A stretch of DNA of 64,000 nt from JAWVFM01 sp963771655 (GTDB taxonomy: Bacteria > Actinomycetota > Thermoleophilia > Solirubrobacterales > 70-9), in the NCBI GenBank assembly GCA_963771655.1, contig CAVYUG010000002.1, positions 62,001 to 126,000 on the forward strand, in the 5' to 3' direction. Positions 25,248 through 33,702 of this stretch are shown here, piece after piece. Every line of letters starts with the position of its first letter. Positions within the stretch are counted from its first letter, which is position 1. Under the pieces are notes generated by a model. It did not search any database. It was given only the letters and a program-made list of their open reading frames with translations, and was not told the DNA's origin. The position numbers and the translations under genes were made by a program.

Positions 25248-26441
25248 ATGGAATTCGGCTTCCCCGACGCGCTGCTCATCTTCGGCGCCCTGCTCACCCT
25301 CTCAGCCGCGCTCTCCGGCCTGATGCGAGGCACGGTCCTGTCGATCTCGGTCCTCGCGGTCAGCGTCGGTATCGGCCTCGCGGCCGCTGGTGTGGTTTCG
25401 ATCCATGCGGAGGACAACTCGATCGTGGAGCTGATCGAGCTCGCGCTCGTGCTGACCCTGTTCTCGGACGGGCTGTCGGCCGAGCGTGAGCTGCTGCGGG
25501 TCCACTGGGGCCCGGTGACGCGAGCGATTGTGCTCGCGATGCCGATCACCCTGGGCCTGCTCGGGCTCGCCGCCCACGTACTGATTCCGGGCTTGACCTG
25601 GCCGGAGGCTTTCCTTCTCGCCGCGGTGCTCACTCCGACGGATCCGGTCGTCACATCCGCCGTGGTCACCTCCACGCGCGTGCCGGCGTTCGTGCGTCAT
25701 CTGCTCAACCTGGAGTCGGGGCTGAACGACGGGCTCGCTGTGCCGTTCGTCCTCTTCTTCCTCGTCCTCGCACGCCCGGGCGGCGATCCCGGTCCCGAGG
25801 CCGCGACCCTGCTCGGAGAGGCTGCGTTCGGGGTGCTCGTCGGGGTGGTTCTCGGGGCCGTTGGCGGACGCCTGCATCACCACCTCCCCGGCGGTGGAAT
25901 AACCCCGCGCTACGAGGGCATCTACGCGATCGGATTCGGTCTCGCCGCGTTTGGGCTGGCGGAGGTGACGATCGGCAATGGGTTCGTCGCGGCGTTCGTC
26001 TGCGGCATCGCGATGGGCGCCGCCGAGCACGAGGTCCCCGACGCCTTCCTCGAGTTCTCGGAGAACGTCAGCGCCATCTCCCAGGTGATCACGTTCTTCG
26101 TCTTCGGCGCCCTCATCTACGCAACCGGCTACGAGGGGGACGTGTTGCGTCTGGTGCTCTTCATCGCCTTTGCGCTCCTCGTCGCGAGGCCCGTGGCGAT
26201 CGCGCTCGCCTTCGTGCGGGCGAGGCTCCCCCGCGCGCAGCAGGCGTTCATCGCGTGGTTCGGGCCGAAGGGCGTGGCCTCGATGCTGTTTGCGCTGTTC
26301 GTCCTCGACTCGAAGGTCGGCCATCGCAGCCTGATCTTCACGACCGCTGCGTTCACCGTCATCACGTCGATCGCCGTGCACGGCCTCACCGACACGATCG
26401 GCGCCACCTGGCTGGAGCGGCGGACGCCCAAGCGCGAGTAG
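25248..26441 (+). CDS. CPA1-family sodium/proton (cation/proton) antiporter
   Basis: A 397-residue protein with about twelve membrane helices. Family marks are LVLTLFSDGLSAERELLR, the unwound-helix motif LTPTDPVVTSAVV, LLNLESGLNDGLAVPFVLFF (ESGLNDG) and the late FGPKGVASMLFALF (FGPRG-like). These fit NhaP/CPA1 transporters that exchange Na+ or K+ for H+ for pH and salt homeostasis. There is no long cytosolic C-terminal regulatory domain. It is transcribed divergently from the MBL hydrolase, apparently without a leader. The 3' end is 9 bases from the end of a convergent small gene. Confidence 0.9.
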   Translation: MEFGFPDALLIFGALLTLSAALSGLMRGTVLSISVLAVSVGIGLAAAGVVSIHAEDNSIVELIELALVLTLFSDGLSAERELLRVHWGPVTRAIVLAMPITLGLLGLAAHVLIPGLTWPEAFLLAAVLTPTDPVVTSAVVTSTRVPAFVRHLLNLESGLNDGLAVPFVLFFLVLARPGGDPGPEAATLLGEAAFGVLVGVVLGAVGGRLHHHLPGGGITPRYEGIYAIGFGLAAFGLAEVTIGNGFVAAFVCGIAMGAAEHEVPDAFLEFSENVSAISQVITFFVFGALIYATGYEGDVLRLVLFIAFALLVARPVAIALAFVRARLPRAQQAFIAWFGPKGVASMLFALFVLDSKVGHRSLIFTTAAFTVITSIAVHGLTDTIGATWLERRTPKRE

Positions 26442-26450
26442 GCGCCGCGG

Positions 26451-26603
26451 TCAGCCCTCCAGCTCGACGAGCTTCGCCCTCGCCGTCTCGACGTCGATTC
26501 CGGCCTGCTTCGCGTAGAGCGCCGCCGCGTCGTCAAGCTGGCCCAGAAGCACGAGCTGGGAGACCTCGGGCGAGGGGTCCGGGACCGGTGCCGGCCCGCT
26601 CAT
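26451..26603 (-). CDS. 50-residue protein resembling the ribosomal L7/L12 C-terminal helix motif
   Basis: The 50-residue frame reads MSGPAPVPDPSPEVSQLVLL and continues GQLDDAAALYAKQAGIDVETAR. The second half matches the pattern of the L7/L12 C-terminal domain (a short helix, I-x-L-Y-x-x-x-T-G, then A-K-x-x-V-x-x-L) that occurs as stand-alone small proteins in actinobacteria. Coding is supported by the clean helix pattern and the ATG; there is no independent homologue check. A hairpin (26602-26619) overlaps the start codon. Function unknown; possibly protein-protein interaction. Confidence 0.5.
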   Translation of the reverse strand: MSGPAPVPDPSPEVSQLVLLGQLDDAAALYAKQAGIDVETARAKLVELEG

Positions 26604-26619
26604 CTCATGCAGATGAGAT
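26602..26619 (-). promoter_or_regulatory. Hairpin over the start codon of the small L7/L12-like gene
   Basis: On the minus strand ATCTCAT - CTGC - ATGAGAT forms a 7-bp stem with a 4-base loop, and the ATG at 26603 lies at its 3' edge. If transcribed, it could hide the start codon or mark the upstream gene's end. Confidence 0.3.
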
Positions 26620-26665
26620 CGAGCCGAACCGGACGCGAAGCGGAGGATTCGGCGGCAGTCATCCG

Positions 26666-27562
26666 CTAGGCGGCCGTGGCCGCTAGCCGCTCCTCGACCC
26701 ACCCGGTCGGGGCGACGTGCTTGGACATCCCGAGCTCCTTCGGCTCGAAGCCGAGCGCGAGCCCGACCAGCTGCGGCAGGTGCAGCACCGCGAGCCCGAG
26801 GTCGCGGCCGACGATCTTCGCCGCCTCGGGCTGCTGAAGGTCGAGGTTCAGATGGCAGAGCGGGCACGGCGTCACCAGGCAGTCGGCGCCTGCATCGAGC
26901 GCGTCGCCCACGTGGGTTCCGGCCTGGCGCAGCGAGGTCTCGCGGTTCATCGTGATCACCGGGAAGCCGCAGCAGCGGCGGGCGCCGTCGTACTCCACGA
27001 CCTCGCCACCGAGCGCCTCGATCAGCCAGTCGAGATAGAGGTCGCGGTCGGGACGCTCCTCGTAGCCGAGGCGGTGCTTCGGGCGCAGGATGTAGCAGCC
27101 GTAGAACGGCCCCACTCGCAGGCCCGCGAGCGGACGCCGGACCCGCTCCTTCAACTTCTCGAGGCCGTAGTCCTCGACCAGGACCCAGAGGAAGTTCTTG
27201 TTCGTCCAGCCGTCCTTGCCGCGGACGTAGGAGATGTCCTCGGCCTCCAGCGCCTCGTTGATGTGCGCGCGATAGGCCGAGTCGGCGTCGAGGCGCTGCT
27301 GGCACTCCGACATCGCTCCCTGGCACGTGGAGCAGATGTTCATCATCGCGAGGCCGGTCGACTGGGCGAGCGCGAAGGTCCGCGCGTTGAGCGTGTCGGC
27401 CAGCTCCTGGTTGTGCTCCGCGATCACGCCCGCGCCGCAGCAGTTCGCGCGGTCGAGCGTGACGAGCTCGATCTCGAGGCGCTCCGCGACGAGCGCCATC
27501 GAGCCGTGGAGCTCGGGCGTGAAGCCTCGAGAGACGCAGCCTGGCCAGTACGCGAGCTTCAT
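26666..27562 (-). CDS. HdrB/SdhE-like subunit with two CCG domains
   Basis: The 298-residue protein has two Cys-rich CCG modules: the first around YWPGCVSRG...ANCCGAGV...CSTCQGAM, the second around FYGCYILRP...RRCCGFPV...CPLCHLNL. Such domains bind a special [4Fe-4S] cluster in heterodisulfide reductase HdrB and replace the membrane anchor in non-classical (type E) succinate dehydrogenases. It lies 3 bases after an SdhB-like gene and in line with an SdhA-like gene, so it should be the membrane-associated, quinone-side subunit of that complex. No membrane helices are predicted. Alternatively the complex could act with a thiol partner. Confidence 0.85.
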   Translation of the reverse strand: MKLAYWPGCVSRGFTPELHGSMALVAERLEIELVTLDRANCCGAGVIAEHNQELADTLNARTFALAQSTGLAMMNICSTCQGAMSECQQRLDADSAYRAHINEALEAEDISYVRGKDGWTNKNFLWVLVEDYGLEKLKERVRRPLAGLRVGPFYGCYILRPKHRLGYEERPDRDLYLDWLIEALGGEVVEYDGARRCCGFPVITMNRETSLRQAGTHVGDALDAGADCLVTPCPLCHLNLDLQQPEAAKIVGRDLGLAVLHLPQLVGLALGFEPKELGMSKHVAPTGWVEERLAATAA

Positions 27563-27565
27563 GGC

Positions 27566-28756
27566 CTAGGTCCCCGTCACCTGCGGCGCCTGGGCCTCGG
27601 GGCCACCCTCCGGAAGGTCGCGCTCGGCGATCTCCTCCTCGGCCTCCTCGCCCCCGATGTAGAGGTTGAGCTCCTCGCGGTGCTCCTCGGCGTGCTTGTA
27701 GATGCGCTTGACCCGCTCCTGCGCATCGCCGGGCAGCTCGGGGTGGACGCCCGGGATCAGCTTCGAGAGCGAGCGCATCTTCCCGCTGCGGATGCCGCGC
27801 AGCGCCGTGGGGATGGAGCCGACGAGCCCCGCGATGGCGCCCTTCGAAGGCTTGAGCTTGCCGGCGACGCCCTCGGCGTAGGACTCCTGGAGGAGGAGCG
27901 ATTCGTCGAGCGTGCCCTTGCGCTCGATGATCTTCGTGAAGGCCCGCTCGTGACGGCGCCCGTTGTTGAGGTCGTCGATGTCCTCCTCGTCGCCGGCGAG
28001 GCGGCGCAGCCGCATGATCTGGTCCATCGGCGCGACGCCCTTCGGACAGGCGTCGATGCAGGAGAAGCAGTGGGTGCAGTCATAGATCCCGTGCGGGTCC
28101 TGCGCCAGGTCGTAGAGCCGCTCGCGCCGCTGGGAGTCGCGGGGATCGCCGACGAAGCGGTAGGCCTTGGCGAGGGCGGCCGGCCCGATGAAGTCGGGGT
28201 CGACCTCCATCGACAGGCACGACGAGACGCAGGCGCCGCACTGGATACACGCCATCGACTGGGTCACGTCGATCATCGACTCGGGCGGCACGATGTACTC
28301 GCGCTCCGGCTCGGGGCCCTCGGGTATAAGCCACGGCGTGACCCTGCGGACCTTCGTCCAGTGGGTGGACTCCATGTCGGTGACGAGGTCCTTGAGGACC
28401 GGCATGTTGCCCATCGGCTCGACCACGATGGGGGCGGCCTCGACGCCGGCTCGATGCTCCTCGACCGCCTCGGTGGCCGTGAGCCCGGCGGCGCGGTCGG
28501 CCTGGTTCTGGGCGTCCTGGATCTTGGTCTTGCAGGCGAGGGTCGACTGGCCGTTCACCTTCACCCCGCACGAGCCGCAGATCGCCGCCCGGCACGAGCA
28601 GCGGACGGCCAGCGAGCCGTCCACCTCAGAGCGGGCCTGCAGCAGCGCGTCGAGCACCGACAGGCTCTCCTCGAGCTCGACGTCGAAGTTCTCCCAGTAG
28701 GGGCCGTCGCCCGTCTCGGGCTTGAACCGCCGCACCTTGATCGTGTACTCGGCCAT
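27566..28756 (-). CDS. sdhB: Succinate dehydrogenase/fumarate reductase iron-sulfur subunit, extended form (complex 2)
   Basis: A 396-residue SdhB, far longer than the usual about 240. The N-terminal ferredoxin domain binds [2Fe-2S] through CSCRAAICGSCGVKVNG and a later Cys (STLACKTKI). The C-terminal clusters use CIQCGACVSSCLSME and CTHCFSCIDACPKGVAP, the second Cys set being HdrC/GlpC-like. About 130 extra residues follow, acidic and ending EGGPEAQAPQVTGT. It passes electrons from the flavoprotein encoded upstream to the CCG subunit encoded downstream. A two-hairpin repeat element (28794-28845) separates it from the flavoprotein gene, which could lower its expression. Confidence 0.9.
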   Translation of the reverse strand: MAEYTIKVRRFKPETGDGPYWENFDVELEESLSVLDALLQARSEVDGSLAVRCSCRAAICGSCGVKVNGQSTLACKTKIQDAQNQADRAAGLTATEAVEEHRAGVEAAPIVVEPMGNMPVLKDLVTDMESTHWTKVRRVTPWLIPEGPEPEREYIVPPESMIDVTQSMACIQCGACVSSCLSMEVDPDFIGPAALAKAYRFVGDPRDSQRRERLYDLAQDPHGIYDCTHCFSCIDACPKGVAPMDQIMRLRRLAGDEEDIDDLNNGRRHERAFTKIIERKGTLDESLLLQESYAEGVAGKLKPSKGAIAGLVGSIPTALRGIRSGKMRSLSKLIPGVHPELPGDAQERVKRIYKHAEEHREELNLYIGGEEAEEEIAERDLPEGGPEAQAPQVTGT

Positions 28757-28793
28757 CTACGCCGACACCATAGTTGCGGTGGTTCTTGAATCT

Positions 28794-28845
28794 CTTGCGG
28801 GCGCCTTCGGCGCCCTTACATGCTTCTTTCGCGCTAAAGCGCTCA
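28794..28845 (-). repeat. Two-hairpin element, copy A
   Basis: Read on the minus strand: hairpin 1 GCGCTTTAGCGC, linker CGAAAG-AAGCAT-GTAAG, hairpin 2 GGGCGCC-GAA-GGCGCCC, then GCAAG. It lies between the stop of the flavoprotein gene and the SdhB-like gene. The linker is shared with copies at 47251-47302 and 48096-48146, while the stems differ but still pair. Confidence 0.65.
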
Positions 28846-28848
28846 TGC

Positions 28849-30537
28849 CTAATATGTCCGTTCCATCGGCTGCCAGTTCGTGATCGTCACCTCGGAGTAG
28901 CCCACGTCCGGCTCGTCGCCGTTCGCCGACAGCGTGATGTGCTTGAGCCACTCCTCGTCGTTTCGCTCCGGGAAGTCGGTGCGGTACTGGGCGCCGCGGC
29001 TCTCGGTGCGGTGGAGGGCCGCGACGCACGTGCACTCGGCGTTCTCGAGCATGAATCCAAGCTCGATCTCCTGCAGGACGTCCTGGTTGAACACGTTCGA
29101 GCGGTCGTCGACGTAGGCGCTCTTCGCCTCCTCCTTGAGCCGGCGAATGGTGTCGAGCGCGGCCTGGATCCCATCGGCGTCGCGGAAGACACCGACGAAG
29201 CGGTCCATGACGACGCTCATCTCGTGGCGGATCTCCGAGACGCGGCGCCCCGAGCCCTTCTCGCGCGCGAGCAGGTCCTCGATGCGCCGGCGCTCGTCGA
29301 TCAGCAGCGCCTGGGGCGCGAGCGGGGGCCGAGAGCGCTTGGCGAGGTTCGCCGCGTCCTCGCCCGAGCGGCGCCCGAAGATCAGCGTGTCGAGGAGGGA
29401 GTTGGCGCCGAGGCGGTTGCCGCCGTGGACCGAGACGCAGGCGACCTCGCCCGCCGCGTAGAGGCCGTCGATGGTGGTGCGGCCGTGTACGTCGGTCTTG
29501 ACCCCGCCCATCATGTAGTGGTTGCCGGGCTTGATGTGGATCGGCTCGCGAGTGATGTCGACGCCCGCGAAATCGCGCCCGACCAGCACGATCTCCCGCA
29601 GCGCCTCGTGGATGCGCTTGCGCGGCACGACCGTGACGTCGAGGGCGACGGTGCCGTCGGGGAAGCCGCGCCCCTCGTCGATCTCGGTCTGCTCAGCGCG
29701 GGAGACCACGTCGCGTGAGGCGAGCTCCATCTTGTTGGGCGCGTAGCGCTCCATGAATCGCTCGCCCTTGGCGTTCAGCAGGTGCGCGCCCTCGCCGCGG
29801 GCGCCCTCGGTGATGAGGAAGCCCTTGCGCGCGAGGGTGGTGGGGTGGTACTGGACCATCTCCATGTCCATCAGCTCGGCGCCGGCCGCGTAGGCCATGG
29901 CGATCCCATCTCCGGTGCAGATGAGGGCGTTGGTCGTCGGCCGCCAGATCTGGCCGTTGCCCCCGGTGGCGAGGATCACCGCCTTGGCGCCGAAGAGCTC
30001 CATCGAGCCGTCGCGGATGTTGCGCAGCACCGCGCCGACGCATTGGCCGCCATCGCCGATCGCGAGCGCGGTCGTGAAGTACTCCTCGTAGCGGGAGATC
30101 AGGTCGGAGTGCTTCATCAGCTGCTCGTAGAGCACGTGCATGATCGCCTGGCCGGTGATGTCGGCGACGTAGTAGGTGCGCGCGTGCGAGGCCCCGCCGA
30201 AGGCGCGAGTGCCGAGTCCCCCTTTCTCGTTGCGGTGGAAGGTCACGCCGAGGTGCTCGAGGTGCAGGACCTCCTGAGGCGCCTCCCGGCACATGATCTC
30301 GACGGCGTCCTGGTCGGCGAGGTAGTCCGAGCCCTTGATCGTGTCGAAGGCGTGCGACTCCCAGGTGTCGTCCGGGTCGAGCGCCGCGTTGATCCCGCCC
30401 TGGGCGGCATTGGAGTGCGAGCGGACCGGGTGGACCTTCGAGACGATCCCCACGGAGACCCCGGCTTCGGCCGCCGCGAGCGCAGCGCGCTGCCCGGCGA
30501 GGCCGGCTCCGATCACTAGGACGTCATGCTGAGGCAC
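28849..30537 (-). CDS. sdhA: Succinate dehydrogenase/fumarate reductase flavoprotein subunit (complex 2)
   Basis: The 562-residue flavoprotein has the FAD-binding start HDVLVIGAGLAGQRAALAAAEAG and the covalent-FAD histidine region SKVHPVRSHSNAAQGGINAAL. It also has ATGGNGQIWRPTTNA, the substrate loop (QYHPTTLARKGFLITEGARGEG), the catalytic Arg region (RAEQTEIDEGRG) and GNHYMMGGVKTD...GEVACVSVHGGNRLGANSL. It is closer to ordinary SdhA than the second flavoprotein at 31.8-33.7 kb. The GTG start follows a TAGAAT box by 12 bases. Its partners are the extended SdhB and the CCG subunit on the same strand. Confidence 0.93.
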   Translation of the reverse strand: MPQHDVLVIGAGLAGQRAALAAAEAGVSVGIVSKVHPVRSHSNAAQGGINAALDPDDTWESHAFDTIKGSDYLADQDAVEIMCREAPQEVLHLEHLGVTFHRNEKGGLGTRAFGGASHARTYYVADITGQAIMHVLYEQLMKHSDLISRYEEYFTTALAIGDGGQCVGAVLRNIRDGSMELFGAKAVILATGGNGQIWRPTTNALICTGDGIAMAYAAGAELMDMEMVQYHPTTLARKGFLITEGARGEGAHLLNAKGERFMERYAPNKMELASRDVVSRAEQTEIDEGRGFPDGTVALDVTVVPRKRIHEALREIVLVGRDFAGVDITREPIHIKPGNHYMMGGVKTDVHGRTTIDGLYAAGEVACVSVHGGNRLGANSLLDTLIFGRRSGEDAANLAKRSRPPLAPQALLIDERRRIEDLLAREKGSGRRVSEIRHEMSVVMDRFVGVFRDADGIQAALDTIRRLKEEAKSAYVDDRSNVFNQDVLQEIELGFMLENAECTCVAALHRTESRGAQYRTDFPERNDEEWLKHITLSANGDEPDVGYSEVTITNWQPMERTY

Positions 30538-30549
30538 GGGCGGCGCGGG

Positions 30550-30562
30550 ATTCTATGTCGAG
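30550..30562 (-). promoter_or_regulatory. Promoter of the sdhA-sdhB-CCG operon (CTCGACATAGAAT)
   Basis: The minus strand reads CTCGACATAGAAT, with TAGAAT as -10 box, 12 bases before the GTG of the flavoprotein gene. The identical 13 bases precede the sdhCAB operon at 34446-34458, so the two Sdh operons share a promoter sequence. Confidence 0.5.
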
Positions 30563-30565
30563 TGG

Positions 30566-30994
30566 CTAGCGCGAGGCCGTCGGCGCGCGCGGCCCCCTGG
30601 ACGGCCGCCTGGCGCGCCGCGCGTATTCGCGGAAGTCGCGCTCGAAATCGGGCCACCAGGGAGGCTCGGGCTTGTCGACGGGCGAGCCGCCATCCTCGTC
30701 GCTCTCTCCGCCTTCGCCGGGAGGCGTGCGAAGGAGCGTGAAAGTGGTGATGCTCAGGAGCGCCGCCACCCAGAGCACAAACGCCGCCAGGGAGCGCCCG
30801 CCCTGGGTGGTCATCCGGGTCGAGGCGACCACCACCGAGGCATCGGCGAAGAGCGTCGCGATGACGAGGCCGATCGCGAGCGGCGCCGAGCGAAGCCAGG
30901 GGCGCCCGCGGCGGAACCAAAGAAGACCCGCCCACCATCCCAGAAGGGCGATCCAGGGGACGAGCCAGCCGATCGGTGGAAGCGCCACCGCCAC
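30566..30994 (-). CDS. Small membrane protein between the two Sdh operons
   Basis: A 142-residue protein with three predicted helices (PPIGWLVPWIALLGWWAGLLWF, RSAPLAIGLVIATLFADASVVVA, LAAFVLWVAALLSITTFTLL) and a charged C-terminal tail (EPPWWPDFERDFREYARRARRP). It begins with GTG 27 bases after the SdhB gene of the first complex and is probably the fourth gene of that operon. No family is recognised. It might be an accessory of the complex, but that rests only on position. Confidence 0.6.
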   Translation of the reverse strand: MAVALPPIGWLVPWIALLGWWAGLLWFRRGRPWLRSAPLAIGLVIATLFADASVVVASTRMTTQGGRSLAAFVLWVAALLSITTFTLLRTPPGEGGESDEDGGSPVDKPEPPWWPDFERDFREYARRARRPSRGPRAPTASR

Positions 30995-31021
30995 GTCCCC
31001 GATGGTGACACAGGATCGCCG

Positions 31022-31795
31022 CTATTGCGGTTTCATGAAGCCCCGGCGTCGGCGGAGCTTCTCGACCATCGCCTTGCGGTACTCGCGGTTGAGCTCGCCG
31101 ATCACCTTGATCGAGATCTCCTGCGGGCAGGCGTACTCGCACTCCCCGTGGTTGGTGCAGCCGCCGAACCCCTCCTCGTCGTGCTGTCGCACCATGCTGC
31201 GCGCCCTGTGGAACCGCTCGGGCTGCCCCTGCGGGAGCAGGTTCAGGTGGGTGACCTTCGCTCCGGTGAAGAGCATCGCGGAGCCGTTGGGGCAGGCGGC
31301 GACGCAGGCGCCGCAGCCGATGCAGATCGAGGCGTCCATCGCCGCCGTCTGCACCTCGGGGTGGACCGGCGTCGCGTTCGGCTCCGGCTTGGGGCCGGCG
31401 CCGACCGCGATGAAGCCGCCGGCCTGGATGATCCGGTCGAGGGCGGAGCGGTCGACGATCAGGTCGCGAAGCACGGGGAAGGCCGAGTTGCGGAACGGCT
31501 CGACCCGGATCCGCGCGCCGTCCGCGAAGTCGCGCATGAACACCTGGCAGCTCGTCGCCTGGCCCGGGCCGTGCGGGAGGCCGTCGATCTGCAGCGAGCA
31601 GGCGCCGCAGATTCCCTCGCGGCAGTCGCTCTCGAACGCCACCGGCGACCTGCCGGCGGCGATCAGCCGGTCGTTGAGCACGTCGAGCATCTCGAGGAAC
31701 GACGCGTCGCCGTCGATGTCGTGGATGTCGTGGCGCTCGAATCCCCCCTGCGCGTCGGGCCCGTCCTGCCGCCATATCTCGAGCGTGAACCTCAC
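31022..31795 (-). CDS. sdhB: Succinate dehydrogenase/fumarate reductase iron-sulfur subunit (complex 1)
   Basis: A 257-residue SdhB of the fumarate-reductase B type. The [2Fe-2S] ligands are in FESDCREGICGACSLQIDG with a further Cys in ATSCQVFM. The [4Fe-4S] and [3Fe-4S] clusters use SICIGCGACVAACPNGSAM and GGCTNHGECEYACPQEI. It links the flavoprotein to the cytochrome b subunit. The GTG overlaps the SdhA stop (GTGA). This kind of SdhB goes with a single five-helix SdhC, as found here. Confidence 0.93.
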   Translation of the reverse strand: MRFTLEIWRQDGPDAQGGFERHDIHDIDGDASFLEMLDVLNDRLIAAGRSPVAFESDCREGICGACSLQIDGLPHGPGQATSCQVFMRDFADGARIRVEPFRNSAFPVLRDLIVDRSALDRIIQAGGFIAVGAGPKPEPNATPVHPEVQTAAMDASICIGCGACVAACPNGSAMLFTGAKVTHLNLLPQGQPERFHRARSMVRQHDEEGFGGCTNHGECEYACPQEISIKVIGELNREYRKAMVEKLRRRRGFMKPQ

Positions 31796-33702
31796 TTGTA
31801 GCTCCTCTGGACGGGCTTCAACTGATCGAACTCCAGCTCCTCTATGTGCAGCTTCTCCTCCTCGCCCTCGCCCTGGTGCTCCCAGACGGACACGTTGGAG
31901 TAGCGGCGGTCGTTACGGATCGGCTCGCCCTCCTCCGACTGGTGCTCCTCGCGGAGGTGGCAACCACAGGATTCGTCGCGCTCGAGCGCGTCGCGGCACA
32001 TCAGCTCCGCGAGCTCCAGGAAGTCGCCGACGCGGCCGGCGTACTCGAGCGCCTGGTTGATGCCATCGGCGCCGTCGGTGATCCGCAGGTCGCTCCAGAA
32101 CTCATCGCGGATGCCCCTGATCTCGCGCAGCGCGAGCTCCAGCCCGTCGGCGTCGCGGGTGATGCCGCACTTGTCGAGCATGAGGTTGCCGAGCTCGCGG
32201 TGGAACTCGCTCGCGGGGGTCGTGCCCCCGATGCCGAGCAGGCGGTCGATTCGCGCCCGCACGGCGGACTCGGTCGCCTCGAACTCCGGGTGCGAGGTGT
32301 CGAGATGGTCGTCGACCTCGGCCAGGTAGTCGGTCACCGTGTGCGGCGCGACGAAATACCCGTCGGCGAGGCACTGCATCATCGCGCTCGCACCAAGCCG
32401 GTTCGCGCCGTGGTCCGAGAAGTTGGCCTCACCGATCGCGAACAGGCCCGGGATCGTCGTCTCGAGCCGATAGTCGACCCAGAGGCCGCCCATCGAGTAG
32501 TGAGGGGCGGGGTAAATCCGCATCGGGACCTCCCAGGGGCTCTCGGCGGTGAGCCGCTGGTAGAGGTCGAAGAGGTTGCCGTAGCGGGTCTCGATCGCCT
32601 CGGCGCCCTTCTCCTCGATCGCGTCGGCGAAGTCCATGTATACCGCGCGGCTGGTCGACCCCACGCCGTGGCCCTCGTCGCAAACGATCTTCGCGGCCCG
32701 GGAGGCGACGTCGCGCGGAACCAGGTTCCCGAAGCGCGGATAGCGCTCCTCCAGGAAGTAGTAGCGCTCCTCGGGCGGGATCTGGCTCGGCGGCCGGTCG
32801 TCGCCCGCCTTGCGCGGCACCCACACGCGGCCGTCGTTACGAAGCGACTCGCTCATCAGCGTGAGCTTCGACTGGTAGTCGCCAGACTGCGGGATGCAGG
32901 TGGGGTGGATTTGGGTGAAGCAGGGGTTGGCGAACCCGGCCCCGCGCCTGTGCGCCCTCCAGGTCGCGGTGACGTTGCAGCCGACGGCGTTGGTCGAGCG
33001 GAAGTAGACGTTGCAGTAGCCGCCGGTCGCCAGCACGACCGCGTCGGCGGCGTGGCGCTCGAGCTCGCCCGTGACGAGGTTGCGGACGATCACGCCGCGC
33101 GCGCGTCCGTCGACGATGACGACGTCGAGCAGCTCGTGCCGCGTATTGACGTTGGCCGTCCCCTGCGAGACCTGCTGCTGGAGCGCCTGGTAGGCGCCGA
33201 GGAGAAGCTGCTGGCCGGTCTGGCCGCGGCAGTAGAAGGTCCGCTCGACGAGGACGCCGCCGAACGAGCGTGTCGCAAGCGTGCCGCCATACTCGCGGTT
33301 GAACGGCACCCCCTGGGCGACCGCCTGGTCGATGATGTTGGTTGAGAGCTCGGCGAGCCTCCAGACGTTCGACTCCCGAGCGCGGAAGTCGCCTCCCTTC
33401 ACCGTGTCGGAGAAGAGGCGGCGCACGGAGTCGCCCTCGTTCGCGTAGTCCTTGGTGGCGTTGATCCCGCCCTGGGCTGCGATCGAGTGCGCGCGCCGCG
33501 CGGAGTCCTGGAAGCAGAAGGCCTCCACCTGGTAGCCGAGGTTCGCGAGGGTCGCCGCGGCGCTGGATCCCGCGAGGCCGGTACCGACGACGATCACCCG
33601 GTACTCGTGCCGCTGGCGCGGGCCGACGAGCCGGTGGCCGTCGAGCCACGTGCGCCAGCGCTCGTCGATCGGGCCCTCTGGGATGTTGGCCCCGAGCTTC
33701 AC
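31792..33702 (-). CDS. sdhA: Succinate dehydrogenase/fumarate reductase flavoprotein subunit (complex 1, type B)
   Basis: A 636-residue flavoprotein that oxidises succinate (or reduces fumarate). It opens VKLGANIPEGPIDERW, a start typical of the Bacteroidetes/Chlamydia-like type B enzyme. Then come RVIVVGTGLAGSSAAATLANLG (FAD), ARRAHSIAAQGGINATKDY (covalent-FAD His), ATGGYCNVYFRSTNAVGCN, the substrate region FTQIHPTCIPQSGDYQSK, HYSMGGLWVDY and GEANFSDHGANRLGASAMMQC. The GTG at 33702 overlaps the sdhC stop; the open frame upstream of it is only antisense to the next genes. The SdhB gene overlaps its end. Confidence 0.94.
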   Translation of the reverse strand: MKLGANIPEGPIDERWRTWLDGHRLVGPRQRHEYRVIVVGTGLAGSSAAATLANLGYQVEAFCFQDSARRAHSIAAQGGINATKDYANEGDSVRRLFSDTVKGGDFRARESNVWRLAELSTNIIDQAVAQGVPFNREYGGTLATRSFGGVLVERTFYCRGQTGQQLLLGAYQALQQQVSQGTANVNTRHELLDVVIVDGRARGVIVRNLVTGELERHAADAVVLATGGYCNVYFRSTNAVGCNVTATWRAHRRGAGFANPCFTQIHPTCIPQSGDYQSKLTLMSESLRNDGRVWVPRKAGDDRPPSQIPPEERYYFLEERYPRFGNLVPRDVASRAAKIVCDEGHGVGSTSRAVYMDFADAIEEKGAEAIETRYGNLFDLYQRLTAESPWEVPMRIYPAPHYSMGGLWVDYRLETTIPGLFAIGEANFSDHGANRLGASAMMQCLADGYFVAPHTVTDYLAEVDDHLDTSHPEFEATESAVRARIDRLLGIGGTTPASEFHRELGNLMLDKCGITRDADGLELALREIRGIRDEFWSDLRITDGADGINQALEYAGRVGDFLELAELMCRDALERDESCGCHLREEHQSEEGEPIRNDRRYSNVSVWEHQGEGEEEKLHIEELEFDQLKPVQRSYK

